From: Castellaniella sp034675905
Lineage (GTDB): Bacteria; Pseudomonadota; Gammaproteobacteria; Burkholderiales; Burkholderiaceae_B
NCBI RefSeq assembly: GCF_034675905.1
Contig: NZ_JAUCCV010000005.1
Location: forward strand, 186,001-250,000
Direction of reading: 5' to 3'
DNA: 64,000 nucleotides
In this document: in pieces, positions 1 to 8,105 of the stretch
Numbering within the stretch: position 1 is the first letter of the stretch
Layout of the letters: the number at the start of each line of letters is the position of its first letter
Notes under the pieces: generated by a model
Told to the model about the DNA's origin: nothing
Seen by the model: the letters and a program-made list of their open reading frames with translations, nothing else
Database searches by the model: none
Program-made: the position numbers and the translations under genes

Positions 1-976
1 TGCAGGCCAGCGACAACAGGATGGCGGCCATGCCCTGGGAAATCAGCAGGCTGCCGGAACCGAGCGCCCCCAGGCCATAGCGATTGGTCGCATACAGGGG
101 AATCAGGGCGACGGCGCCGATCGTGACGCCGCCGAACAGGGTGTTGATCAGATTGACGATACCGAAACCCGGGCCATGGATCAGGCGCGGGGCGATGAAC
201 GGGTGGCTGCTGCGGTGGATGTGATGGAAGAACAGTCCGCCGGCTGCCAGGGCGATGGCGGCGGACACTACGATCCGGGGCGAGGTATAAGGCAAGTCCT
301 TTTCCCCCAGGAAACTGGCGGCCAGCATGCCCGCCAGCAGGCAGACGCCCAGGCATCCCAGGCCGACGTAATCCATGCCGGGCCCGGGCTTGCGTGCTTT
401 AGGCGGATCGGGCGGGATGTAGCGCAGCGCCATCCACAGGATGAGCAGACCGATGGGGACGTTGACGAAAAAGACGCCGCGCCAGTTCCAATAGGTGACG
501 AACAGGCCGCCGAAGATCGGGCCAATCATGGCGCCGATAGGGAAAATGCTGCCGAACAGGCTGACGGCCCGATCCCGGCTGTCGCCGAAATAGTCCACCA
601 CGATGCCGGTCGCCGATGGCGTGATGCCGGCGCCGCCCGCCGCCTGCAGGGCGCGCAGCACGATCAGCATGCCGATGCTGTCGGTCAGCCCGCACAGCAG
701 GGAAGCCAGGGTAAAGACGGCAACCGATGCCATAAACACGCGCCGTCGGCCGATGCGTTCGCTCAGTTTGCCGCTGACTGGCAGCATCAGGACGAAACCA
801 AAGGCGAAGGCGGTGATGGTCCAGCCTGCCCAGTTGATCGAGGTATCCAGGCCCTGTTGCAGCTCATGCAGCACCGTCGCCACGATGGTGGAATCCACCG
901 ACATCATCAGCAGCGCCAGGGAAATAGTGGTGAAGGCGGGGATGCGGCGGATGGCGGGGCAGGACGGATTGGGCAT
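1..976 (-). CDS. MFS multidrug efflux transporter, DHA2 (EmrB/QacA) family, 3' end outside window
   Basis: Reads on the minus strand from an ATG at 976 and is still open at base 1, so about 325 N-terminal residues are visible. The start region has a first membrane helix with the DHA2 signature around DSTIVATVL. It continues with WAGWTITAFAFGFVLMLPVSG, the loop motif GKLSERIGRRRVF, a proline/glycine-rich helix (IFPIGAMIGPIFGGLF) and WNWRGVFFVNVPIG. These are hallmarks of 14-helix proton-driven drug exporters of the inner membrane. The ATG lies 8 bases after the stop of the upstream secreted protein, with no clear Shine-Dalgarno, so translation may be coupled or start slightly later. Substrate cannot be told. 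Confidence 0.9.
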   Translation of the reverse strand, partial: MPNPSCPAIRRIPAFTTISLALLMMSVDSTIVATVLHELQQGLDTSINWAGWTITAFAFGFVLMLPVSGKLSERIGRRRVFMASVAVFTLASLLCGLTDSIGMLIVLRALQAAGGAGITPSATGIVVDYFGDSRDRAVSLFGSIFPIGAMIGPIFGGLFVTYWNWRGVFFVNVPIGLLILWMALRYIPPDPPKARKPGPGMDYVGLGCLGVCLLAGMLAASFLGEKDLPYTSPRIVVSAAIALAAGGLFFHHIHRSSHPFIAPRLIHGPGFGIVNLINTLFGGVTIGAVALIPLYATNRYGLGALGSGSLLISQGMAAILLSLAC

Positions 977-984
977 GCAGCAGT

Positions 985-1674
985 CTACTGCTTTTGCAAG
1001 CCCTGCAATCCTTGCAGCAGGTTCTGCAAGCTGACGGGCTGGGCCGGCAGGACGAACTGATCCGCAGCGGGTTCCTGTCCGGAAATGGACGTCAGAACGA
1101 AATCATTGCCCAGGCGCAGGATACCGCGCCGCCTGGCGGGCAAGGACCCGGTCAGTTGTTGTGTCTTGGCTTGGCCAAGCAGCAGCCGCATACTGTCCAG
1201 ATAGCTGGTCGTCATGTCCACGACGCGGGGGTCGTCGGTCAGGACCGCATCGGTGGGATGCGTCTTGCCCTGGGTGTCGGTTACGGTCAGCTGATAGACA
1301 TGCCCGAGGATGCCGGCGACGGTTTCGGTCTTGCGCATATCCTTGACCTGATCGACCCGGTCCGGCAGATACTGGTTGGGGCGCGATTGGGCCAATGCAC
1401 CCAGGCCCTGCAGCAGGCCGCCGACCTCCATGACGACAGGCGTGTTGCCCCGGACAGAGACGGAATAGGCTTTGCCGTCGCGCACCAGCAGATAGTCCGG
1501 TTTCGAGGCTTGGCTCAGGCGCACCGCCCCCTTGGTCTGCCAGGCGAGTTGCGTGGCCTCGCCGCCTGCCCGCACGTGCGCGGCGCCGCCAGCCAGCGCG
1601 GGCGGGGGCAGCAGCCAGGCGGCCAACAGTACCGGACAATAGATCAGGGAATGGATCGGGGACGGCATGCGCAT
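985..1674 (-). CDS. Secreted protein of unknown function
   Basis: The 229-residue product begins with a typical Sec signal peptide (positive MRMP start, hydrophobic core to about residue 27, likely cut after ALA). The mature part is rich in beta-type sequence (DYLLVRDGKAYSVSVRGN, TVAGILGHVYQLTVTD) and ends in a glutamine/leucine-rich tail (NLLQGLQGLQKQ). I do not recognise a family with certainty. The layout is reminiscent of periplasmic DUF4412-like proteins, but that is a guess. It sits just upstream of the DHA2 efflux gene with 8 bases between them, so the two probably share a transcript. Between it and the next gene upstream (1675-1803) I see no gene. Confidence 0.75.
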   Translation of the reverse strand: MRMPSPIHSLIYCPVLLAAWLLPPPALAGGAAHVRAGGEATQLAWQTKGAVRLSQASKPDYLLVRDGKAYSVSVRGNTPVVMEVGGLLQGLGALAQSRPNQYLPDRVDQVKDMRKTETVAGILGHVYQLTVTDTQGKTHPTDAVLTDDPRVVDMTTSYLDSMRLLLGQAKTQQLTGSLPARRRGILRLGNDFVLTSISGQEPAADQFVLPAQPVSLQNLLQGLQGLQKQ

Positions 1675-1803
1675 GGGGAGAGACTCCTGAACAAGGCTCG
1701 GGCGAAGTGGCGCAAGCGTTTGCCTGCGCAGCGAGGTCGGGCGGCGCGGATATTGTCCGGCATCCGGGGGAGAGCGGCTGTATGGAAGGGTAACGGCTGC
1801 GGA

Positions 1804-3120
1804 TCAGGGGGCGATCGTGCTGCGGCGCAGGAACCGGCTTAGGTCCCGGTAGAGGCGCCGGGCGCTTTCCTGATACCCCGCCAGGGTGAAGTGCACCAGA
1901 TCGCGGCCCACCCAATCGCGCGCCTGCCATGCCAGCATCGGGCAGGCGTCCGCGCCCATGGCGTCTTGCCAATCCCAGTACAGGGTGTGTTCCGCCTGGG
2001 CGACTGCTTGTTGGATGCGTTTGACGGCTTCATGTCCCGCAGGGCGCCGCGCGGCGCAGGACAGGGTCGCATCGCTGGATGCGACCAGCGCATCGGGGGC
2101 GCCGATCAAGAGCACGGCTGCCTGGGGCAGCGCCTGGCGTATCGACCGGATGCCCTGGATCAGGCTGCTTTGCATGGCCTGGGGGTCCAGTGTGTCGTCA
2201 AAGGATTCGTTGGTGCCGTAGGCCAGGATGATCAGGTCGGCCCGTGTGGCGGCCAGCTGGGATAGCCAGTCGGGCGACCAGCGGTCCCAGATCGTCTGGC
2301 GGGCGCCATTGGTGCCGATGGGGGACACCAGGGCGCCCTGCGCCTGTTGGCGGGTCAACTGGATACCGCCCAGCGCCACGGCCTGGGTGTGCCGGGCGGT
2401 GATCGTGAATGGCAGGCGCACGGGCGCCTGCACCGTCTGCCAACTGCCGGGGGGATGTTTGGGCCCGCTGGACGCCGCCAGTGTGCGGCGACCGCTGGCG
2501 CTGTCAACCGTCAGGGCGCCGGCGGCAACACCGGTCTGGATCAGGAAGCTGGCCAGGTAAGGGGTGGTGTCATCCTGCCGGGATTCGACGCGGAGGGTGG
2601 CGCCTGGCCTGTCCGGTGTAGCGATGTAGCCCCCCAGGGGAAAGCTGGGGTTGTTGTCGCTGCGGCTGCTGCTCAGGCGCCAATGGCGGGATCGCATCCT
2701 GATCCGGAAATGGCTCATGCCGCGCACGTTCATGGGGGTGATCCAGCCGATGCCGGCATCGCCCAGGTCCGCCTGCAGTTGCGTGCGCAGACCCGAAGTC
2801 AGGGTGTCCGAGGCGGTGTGCGAGTCGCCCAGCTGGACGATGGTCAGGACCGAGGGCGTCGTGCGGGCGCCATGGGCCGCGTGATGGGCGGCGGCCAGCA
2901 GGCGGTAGCGATCAATCAGCCGGGCAGCATTGGGATCGCCGAAATCCTGCAGGCCGGGCGGCCGGATGGCTGCTTGGTCAACCGGCGTACTGGCGGGGCC
3001 GGATGCGGCAGGCGTCAGGTCGGGCGGGCGGACCTGGCAGCTGGCGGTCGTCAGCACCAGGACAGCCAGCAGGGGCGACAGCAGAAAGCGTAGGCGGTTT
3101 TTCATCTGGATGCGTGTCAT
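1804..3120 (-). CDS. SGNH/GDSL-family hydrolase, predicted lipoprotein
   Basis: The 438-residue product starts with a lipoprotein signal ending TASC (Cys28), so it is probably lipid-anchored facing the periplasm. Catalytic blocks are visible: GDSHT (Ser100), the Asn of YGTNE (Asn304) and DLVH (Asp407, His410) near the C-terminus. Residues about 150-270 form an insertion between the first and third blocks, likely a beta-sandwich carbohydrate-binding domain as in peptidoglycan or polysaccharide O-acetyl esterases/transferases. GDSH rather than GDSL is typical of acetyl-transfer SGNH proteins. It lies 7 bases downstream of the DUF459 gene and so belongs to the MBOAT operon. A start at 3105 (MKNRLRF) would give a more standard signal peptide. 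Confidence 0.85.
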   Translation of the reverse strand: MTRIQMKNRLRFLLSPLLAVLVLTTASCQVRPPDLTPAASGPASTPVDQAAIRPPGLQDFGDPNAARLIDRYRLLAAAHHAAHGARTTPSVLTIVQLGDSHTASDTLTSGLRTQLQADLGDAGIGWITPMNVRGMSHFRIRMRSRHWRLSSSRSDNNPSFPLGGYIATPDRPGATLRVESRQDDTTPYLASFLIQTGVAAGALTVDSASGRRTLAASSGPKHPPGSWQTVQAPVRLPFTITARHTQAVALGGIQLTRQQAQGALVSPIGTNGARQTIWDRWSPDWLSQLAATRADLIILAYGTNESFDDTLDPQAMQSSLIQGIRSIRQALPQAAVLLIGAPDALVASSDATLSCAARRPAGHEAVKRIQQAVAQAEHTLYWDWQDAMGADACPMLAWQARDWVGRDLVHFTLAGYQESARRLYRDLSRFLRRSTIAP

Positions 3121-3127
3121 AGTCCTG

Positions 3128-4315
3128 TCAATGCGCCTGGGCGGATACTGGGCGGGCCGGTGATGTATTCGCAGGCGGTTCTGGGAGTGTGACCGCTGAT
3201 GCGTCGATGCGGTCCAGGATGGCGCGGGCGATCAGGCGTTGCCCGGTGATCGTGAAATGCACGCCGTCGTCAATCCTGACCCGGATTTTTTTGTCTTCGA
3301 TCCGGCTGTAAAAGGAGAAGGCGGGGTCGGGATAGCCCAGCGCCCGGTGTCCGGCAATGAATTGCCCGCCGCCGGCTTCGACCTCGGATTGGTACAGCGT
3401 GTTCAGATACTGCATGCCTTGATCGAGCCGTTCCCTTTTCATCGGCGGCGCACCGACCCATAGCACGCGTGCGTGATGCGTGGCGGCAGCGTGCATCAGG
3501 CGGCGGATGCGTTCCCGGTAGACGGTTTCCCATTCCGGCGACCGAAAGCGCAGATAGGGATCGCCCTTTTTAAGCGGAAAATCCCAGGGATCGTTCGGCC
3601 CCAGGAACACCACCATCAGGGCGATATGCGGATGCTGTTCAAAGGCTTTCTCGGCAGCCGCAGGCCAGTTGAAAAAACCCTGGTACGCCAGACCGGTGCT
3701 TTGCTTGCTCAGGTCGATCCCCTCGATGCCGTGTCCCTTGAACAAGGCGCGGCGCACGTGGGGCGCCACGCCCTGCATCATGGAATCCCCGACGAAAAAG
3801 ACCTGATCCCCCGGCTTCAGGACGACCTGGCCCGCAGCGTTCAGGCGCGGCAGATTCGGGTCCGTCTCTGGCGTGGTTGCAGAAGGGGTGTCAGACGATG
3901 AATCGCCGGGACGGGAGGCGGGCAGATCGATCCAGATCTGATTGATGGTCGTCACGACCTTGTCGTCGAAGCGGGACAGGTCCTGAGTGCGGGATGTGCG
4001 CCAGGCATCCCAGGATGTCTGCCAGCTGCCGCCTGCGCGCCATGCTTTCAGCAAGGCCGCCTGCATGCCGCCTGTTTCCGTATCGGCGGCCTTGCTTGCC
4101 GTCATCGGGCTGTGATAGGTCTGTTGCCAGTACAGGCGGATGGAGTCCTGCATCAGCCAGGCCAGCGGCAGGGCGCACAACAGCAGAACGTACAGGGTCC
4201 GCCCCAGCAGCAGCACGTGCGGCTGCTGCAGTTCGGGATCGGGGGCTGGCCCGGATGCCTCAGGCCCGGCAGCGCTCAGGGGCAAGGTGCTGTCGAGGGT
4301 GTCAGAAACCGGCAT
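3128..4315 (-). CDS. DUF459-type SGNH protein, membrane-anchored, O-acylation locus
   Basis: The 395-residue protein has one N-terminal transmembrane helix (about residues 36-55), then a linker rich in Ser/Thr/Pro (about 130-160) and a periplasmic SGNH domain. Visible blocks are VFFVGDSMMQG (Ser178), LGPNDPWDF and DDGVHFT near the end, which match the DUF459 group. Its start overlaps the 3' end of the upstream MBOAT gene by 14 bases, suggesting translational coupling. In known polysaccharide O-acetylation systems (AlgI/J/X, PatA/B, WssF-I) an MBOAT passes acyl groups across the membrane to a periplasmic SGNH partner. That role is inferred here from context. Confidence 0.85.
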   Translation of the reverse strand: MPVSDTLDSTLPLSAAGPEASGPAPDPELQQPHVLLLGRTLYVLLLCALPLAWLMQDSIRLYWQQTYHSPMTASKAADTETGGMQAALLKAWRAGGSWQTSWDAWRTSRTQDLSRFDDKVVTTINQIWIDLPASRPGDSSSDTPSATTPETDPNLPRLNAAGQVVLKPGDQVFFVGDSMMQGVAPHVRRALFKGHGIEGIDLSKQSTGLAYQGFFNWPAAAEKAFEQHPHIALMVVFLGPNDPWDFPLKKGDPYLRFRSPEWETVYRERIRRLMHAAATHHARVLWVGAPPMKRERLDQGMQYLNTLYQSEVEAGGGQFIAGHRALGYPDPAFSFYSRIEDKKIRVRIDDGVHFTITGQRLIARAILDRIDASAVTLPEPPANTSPARPVSAQAH

Positions 4316-5702
4316 AGATGAATCCCGGAATCCCGGCAGGGGATAAAAACAGGCCTGCCCAGGCCAAGGGCGCCAGCAGCAAGGGCTGCAGGCCCCAGGG
4401 CAGGCGGGCGATATGGTGCAGCAGTCCGTCGCAGGCCCGCGCGATCAGCGGGTAGCTGCGTAGCGCCAGCCACATCAGCAGCAGATACAGCGGTGAGTTG
4501 AACTGTAGCGCTTGATCGAAATGCGTGACCAGTGTCTGCAGAAAAAGCAGGCTTTGGTCCAGCGACGGGCTGCGAAAGAAAATCCAGGCCAGGGCCACGA
4601 ACAGGAAGGTCGCCGTATTGGCTAGGATAGGCAGGCGGGCGGCCACCCGGTCACGTCCCCACAGACGGTCGCCTAGATTCAAGAGCACCATGCCCGCCCC
4701 GTGAACGGCTCCCCAGATCAGGAAATTGCCGCTGGCGCCGTGCCACAGACCCGAGAGCACCAGGGCAATCATCAGGTTGATCTGAGTGCGTGTAAAGCCC
4801 TGGCGGGAGCCGCCAAGGGGGATGTACAGATAGTCGCGGATCCAGGTCGACAGGCTGATATGCCAGCGTGACCAGAAATGGCGCAGATTGGTCGCCAGGT
4901 AGGGGGCGCGAAAATTGGGCGGCAGCTGGAAACCCAGCAGTAGCGCAAGCCCCGTGACCAGATCGGTATAACCGGAAAAATTCAGGTAGAGCTGCCAGGT
5001 GTAGGCCAGCAGGCCCAGCAGTGCGTCCAGGGCGTGGTATTGCTGCGGATTGGCAAAGACCGGATCGGCCCAGGTATTGGCCAGCCAGGCGCTCAGCCAC
5101 ACCACTTTCAGAATCGCCAGCACGATCAGCAGCAGGGCCTTGGGGTACTGTGACAGGCTGCGGGGTTCGACGGTCTGGATCTGCGGCAGAAAGTCCCGCG
5201 CCCGGTTGATGGGGCCCGCCACCACGCTGGGGAAAAATCCCAGGAACAAGGCCAGATCAGCCAAAGGCACGAGGGGGATTTCTTTGCGCCAGACAGAGAC
5301 CAGATAGCTGACTGAGTGAAAGGTGTAAAAGGAAATCCCCAGCGGCGCCATGATCTGGATGGCGGGAATCCAGGCGGATAGCCCCCAGGCCGTCAGCGCC
5401 GCATTGATGGCGTCGCGAAAAAAGTCAAAATACTTGAAGATCGCCAGGTTCAGAACGGCCAGCGACAGGGATACAGCCAGGCTGATGCGGCTTGGTTTTA
5501 CCTGGATCAGCCAGGCGCAGGCCTGCACGCCCGCGGTGTAGAGTCCCAGGATCAGAGCGAACCAGGGGTGCAGATTGGCCAGGAAAAAATACCCGGCAGC
5601 CAGCGCCAGCAGGTTCTGCACGCCTGGGGACCGCCGGCAGGCCCAGTAGGGGACCAGGAACAGTACAAAGGCCCCTGCAAATTCCAGAGACAGGAAACCC
5701 AT
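4302..5702 (-). CDS. MBOAT-family membrane O-acyltransferase (AlgI-like)
   Basis: The 466-residue polytopic membrane protein has all AlgI-type landmarks. These are MAPLGISFYTFHSVSYL, a fourth-helix FSGYTDLVTGLALLLGF, the block RHFWSRWHISLSTWIRDYLYIP with the LGGSR loop, and the catalytic histidines His321 (SGLWHGA) and His334 (AVHGAG). The family moves an acyl group, usually acetyl, from the cytoplasm to an extracytoplasmic acceptor such as alginate, cellulose or peptidoglycan. It is the first gene of a three-gene minus-strand set with two SGNH proteins. No glycosyltransferase or polymer synthase lies next to it in this window, so the acceptor polymer is unknown. The gene ends 3 bases from the amino-acid permease gene upstream. 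Confidence 0.92.
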   Translation of the reverse strand: MGFLSLEFAGAFVLFLVPYWACRRSPGVQNLLALAAGYFFLANLHPWFALILGLYTAGVQACAWLIQVKPSRISLAVSLSLAVLNLAIFKYFDFFRDAINAALTAWGLSAWIPAIQIMAPLGISFYTFHSVSYLVSVWRKEIPLVPLADLALFLGFFPSVVAGPINRARDFLPQIQTVEPRSLSQYPKALLLIVLAILKVVWLSAWLANTWADPVFANPQQYHALDALLGLLAYTWQLYLNFSGYTDLVTGLALLLGFQLPPNFRAPYLATNLRHFWSRWHISLSTWIRDYLYIPLGGSRQGFTRTQINLMIALVLSGLWHGASGNFLIWGAVHGAGMVLLNLGDRLWGRDRVAARLPILANTATFLFVALAWIFFRSPSLDQSLLFLQTLVTHFDQALQFNSPLYLLLMWLALRSYPLIARACDGLLHHIARLPWGLQPLLLAPLAWAGLFLSPAGIPGFIYAGF

Positions 5703-5704
5703 AT

Positions 5705-6391
5705 TCAGCGCTCTGTCCGGATGCCCAGGCTACGCTCGACCAGCCACGCGCAGCCCAGCAAAGTGATGTTGATCGCCAGATACAGCAGGCCCGCGATGAT
5801 GAAGGTTTCAACAATCAGGTAGCTTTGACTCATCAGGCGCCGGGCAAAGCCCGTCAGTTCCATGACGGCGATGGTGGAGGCCAGGCTGGTGCCTTTGATG
5901 GCCAGGACCAGTTCATTGCTGTAGGCGGGAAAGGCCTGGCGGATCGCCAAGGGAAAGCGTATCCGTGTGAAGACCTGCAGCCGGTTCATACCGCAGGACA
6001 CCGCTGCGTCGATTTGCCCGGAGGGGACGGACTGCAGGCCGCCCCGGATGGCTTCGCTCATGTAGGCGCCGCTGTTCAGGCTGATGGCCAGGATGGCGCA
6101 GCGGGCGCCATCGGAAAACAGCCACCACAGCAGCGGCTGATCGCGCACGAATGCCAGGGTGCCGATACCGTAGTACAGCAGGAACAGCTGGATCAGCAAA
6201 GGCGTGCCGCGAAAGACAGTGCTGTAGATGAACGATAGCCCCGAGACGCTGCGACGATCGGAGGTGCGCATCAAGGCCGCCGCCAGCCCCAGCAGCGACG
6301 CGAACAGGATCGAGAGCAGGCCGATGCGCAGGGTGATCCAGAAACCCTCGACCAGCACAGGCACGGCCTTTTCGAACAGTTCGAACATCAC
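5705..6391 (-). CDS. Polar amino-acid ABC transporter permease (HisM-like)
   Basis: The 228-residue inner-membrane permease has the ABC coupling loop around SGQIDAAVSCGMNRLQVFTRIRFPLAIRQAFP, the EAA-type motif that contacts the ATPase. This subfamily (HisM/ArtM) imports basic or polar amino acids as a heterodimer with a HisQ-type partner. Its start overlaps the end of the HisQ-type gene by 4 bases (ATGA), so the two are translationally coupled. No ATPase gene follows: the next gene, 3 bases on, is the MBOAT. Confidence 0.92.
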   Translation of the reverse strand: MMFELFEKAVPVLVEGFWITLRIGLLSILFASLLGLAAALMRTSDRRSVSGLSFIYSTVFRGTPLLIQLFLLYYGIGTLAFVRDQPLLWWLFSDGARCAILAISLNSGAYMSEAIRGGLQSVPSGQIDAAVSCGMNRLQVFTRIRFPLAIRQAFPAYSNELVLAIKGTSLASTIAVMELTGFARRLMSQSYLIVETFIIAGLLYLAINITLLGCAWLVERSLGIRTER

Positions 6392-7101
6392 GCAGGCCCC
6401 TGCATGCCGCGCCCGAAATGGCGTTCAGCCCAGACGAACAGAGCCTGACTACAGGCGCCGATCAGAAAATACAGGACGCCGGCCATCAGGTAGAGCGTCA
6501 GCGGCGCCCGGGTGGCCGCAGCCCCCAGCACGGCGGCCCGCATCAGTTCCACCAGACCGACCAGTGAAATCAGGGCCGTATCTTTCAAGGCGTTTTGCCA
6601 GACGTTGTTGGCGCCCGGCAAAGCGTACCAAAACAGTTGCGGCAGCGTGATGCGGCGCAGGATCTGGCGCCGGCGCATGCCGATGGATCGGGCGGCTTCG
6701 ATTTGGCCTGGATTGATGGCCTTGAAGGCGCCGCGAAAGACTTCGACGCTGTACGAACCGGAAATCAGGCCGATGGCCAGAATGCCCACCAGCATGGGAA
6801 AGACCATGCTCATCAGGTCGTCCCATTCCAGCCAATCAGCCAGATTGGCCGCCGGCTGCACCGTGCCGAAAAACAGCAGATAGATGATGAGCAATTCAGG
6901 GACGCTGCGCACCAGCAGCGTATACAGGCTGATCAGCCCGCGCACCAGCCAGCCGCCGTTCGATTTCAGGGCAGCGCCGGCGATGCCGATGGACATGCCC
7001 AGCGTGATGCCGCACAGACTGATGAATACCGTCATGCCGGCGCCGCGCAATAGCAGGGTGCCCCAGCCAGCGCTCAGGATGTCGTGCAGGGAAGCGTTCA
7101 T
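6388..7101 (-). CDS. Polar amino-acid ABC transporter permease (HisQ-like)
   Basis: The 237-residue membrane protein has the EAA-type loop GQIEAARSIGMRRRQILRRITLPQLFWYALPG and the family motif YTLLVRSVPELLIIYLLFFG. It should form the membrane channel of a histidine/lysine/arginine-type importer together with the HisM-type gene it overlaps. The binding protein gene lies 126 bases upstream, separated by a small hairpin. Confidence 0.92.
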   Translation of the reverse strand: MNASLHDILSAGWGTLLLRGAGMTVFISLCGITLGMSIGIAGAALKSNGGWLVRGLISLYTLLVRSVPELLIIYLLFFGTVQPAANLADWLEWDDLMSMVFPMLVGILAIGLISGSYSVEVFRGAFKAINPGQIEAARSIGMRRRQILRRITLPQLFWYALPGANNVWQNALKDTALISLVGLVELMRAAVLGAAATRAPLTLYLMAGVLYFLIGACSQALFVWAERHFGRGMQGPA

Positions 7102-7174
7102 CGAATCAGCAGCCCGGGGATGCCGTCCCGGATGGGTAGGAGAGTGGTATCAGGACACAGCAACCCTGGCCGCC

Positions 7175-7194
7175 TGTCTGATGGGGTTCAGACA
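7175..7194 (-). terminator. Intra-operon hairpin after the amino-acid binding-protein gene
   Basis: A perfect 7-bp stem (TGTCTGA / TCAGACA) with a 6-base loop lies between the binding protein gene and the permease genes. It lacks a U-tract. Hairpins at this place usually protect the 3' end of the binding-protein message or lower read-through so that more binding protein than permease is made. That role is inferred. Confidence 0.45.
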
Positions 7195-7227
7195 AAGGAC
7201 GGCCAAGGCTGCTTGAAGCGTCGGATT

Positions 7228-8043
7228 TTACTTGCAGGCGGCGTAGTTGGACAGATCGACACCAAACCATTTCTGGCTGGATGTCTTGATGGTGCCGTCT
7301 TGGATCAGTTCGCACAGGGCCTTGTCGACCTTGGTTTTGAGCTGCGTATTTTTCTGGTTGATCCCTGCGCCGATGCCCAGGCCCAGGATGTCGGGATCTG
7401 CGCTGCTCTTGACGACGTAGTCGGCCATGGCGAATTTGCCCTTGCCCGCCGTGTCCAGGAACTGGCTTTGCGGCGTGACCTCGGAGAACGTGGCGTCCAG
7501 GCGGCCGGCCGACAGGTCCATCTGCATCTGATCCTGGGTTTCGTAGCTCTTGAGCTTCATGTCCGGCGCGTATTTCTGCAAGAAAGCGCCCTGGGTGGTG
7601 CCGCTTTGCACACCCACGGTCTTGCCGGCCAGGCCTTGCAGCAGGGCTTTTTGATCGGCGGCTTTTAGCAGCGGATTGCCGTCGGGCAGGACAAAGGCCG
7701 AGTCTTCGGTAGCGTAGGGGATGCTGAAGGAAATGACCTTGGCGCGCTCGGCGGTGACGGACATGCCGGAAATCACCAGATCAAAGCGATCGGCCTCCAG
7801 CGCCGGGATCAGGCTGTCGAACGCCTGCACCACGAAGCGGCATTTCATGTCGAGTTTTTGGCACAGCGCCGCGCCGACGTCAGCGTCAAAACCGGTGACT
7901 TTGCCTTGGGCGTCGACCATGCTCCAGGGCGGGTAACCGCCTTCGGTGCCGATCTTCAGGGTGGCTGCCGAAGCGGCCGTGGCCAGGCCCGCGAGGCCCA
8001 GTGCGGCGCACAGCAGCGCCTGTCGTGCAATGGATGTCACCAT
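7228..8043 (-). CDS. Polar amino-acid ABC transporter substrate-binding protein
   Basis: The 271-residue product has a signal peptide (cut probably after ASA, residue about 26) and a periplasmic binding protein type 2 fold. It opens with LKIGTEGGYPPWSMVDAQGK, then GFDADVGAALCQKL, LIPALEADRFDLVISGMSVTAERAKVISFS, and ends with the YAACK tail common in HisJ/ArgT/AotJ proteins. It captures a polar amino acid in the periplasm and delivers it to the HisQ/HisM-type permeases just downstream. Two cysteine pairs (CQKL/MKCRF and CELI/YAACK) could form disulfides. The exact ligand cannot be told from the sequence. Confidence 0.93.
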   Translation of the reverse strand: MVTSIARQALLCAALGLAGLATAASAATLKIGTEGGYPPWSMVDAQGKVTGFDADVGAALCQKLDMKCRFVVQAFDSLIPALEADRFDLVISGMSVTAERAKVISFSIPYATEDSAFVLPDGNPLLKAADQKALLQGLAGKTVGVQSGTTQGAFLQKYAPDMKLKSYETQDQMQMDLSAGRLDATFSEVTPQSQFLDTAGKGKFAMADYVVKSSADPDILGLGIGAGINQKNTQLKTKVDKALCELIQDGTIKTSSQKWFGVDLSNYAACK

Positions 8044-8105
8044 GGATGGGATCCTTTGAGATTGAGGGTCGGGAAAGAGCTAATAGTAGTACATCGATGG
8101 CGGAT

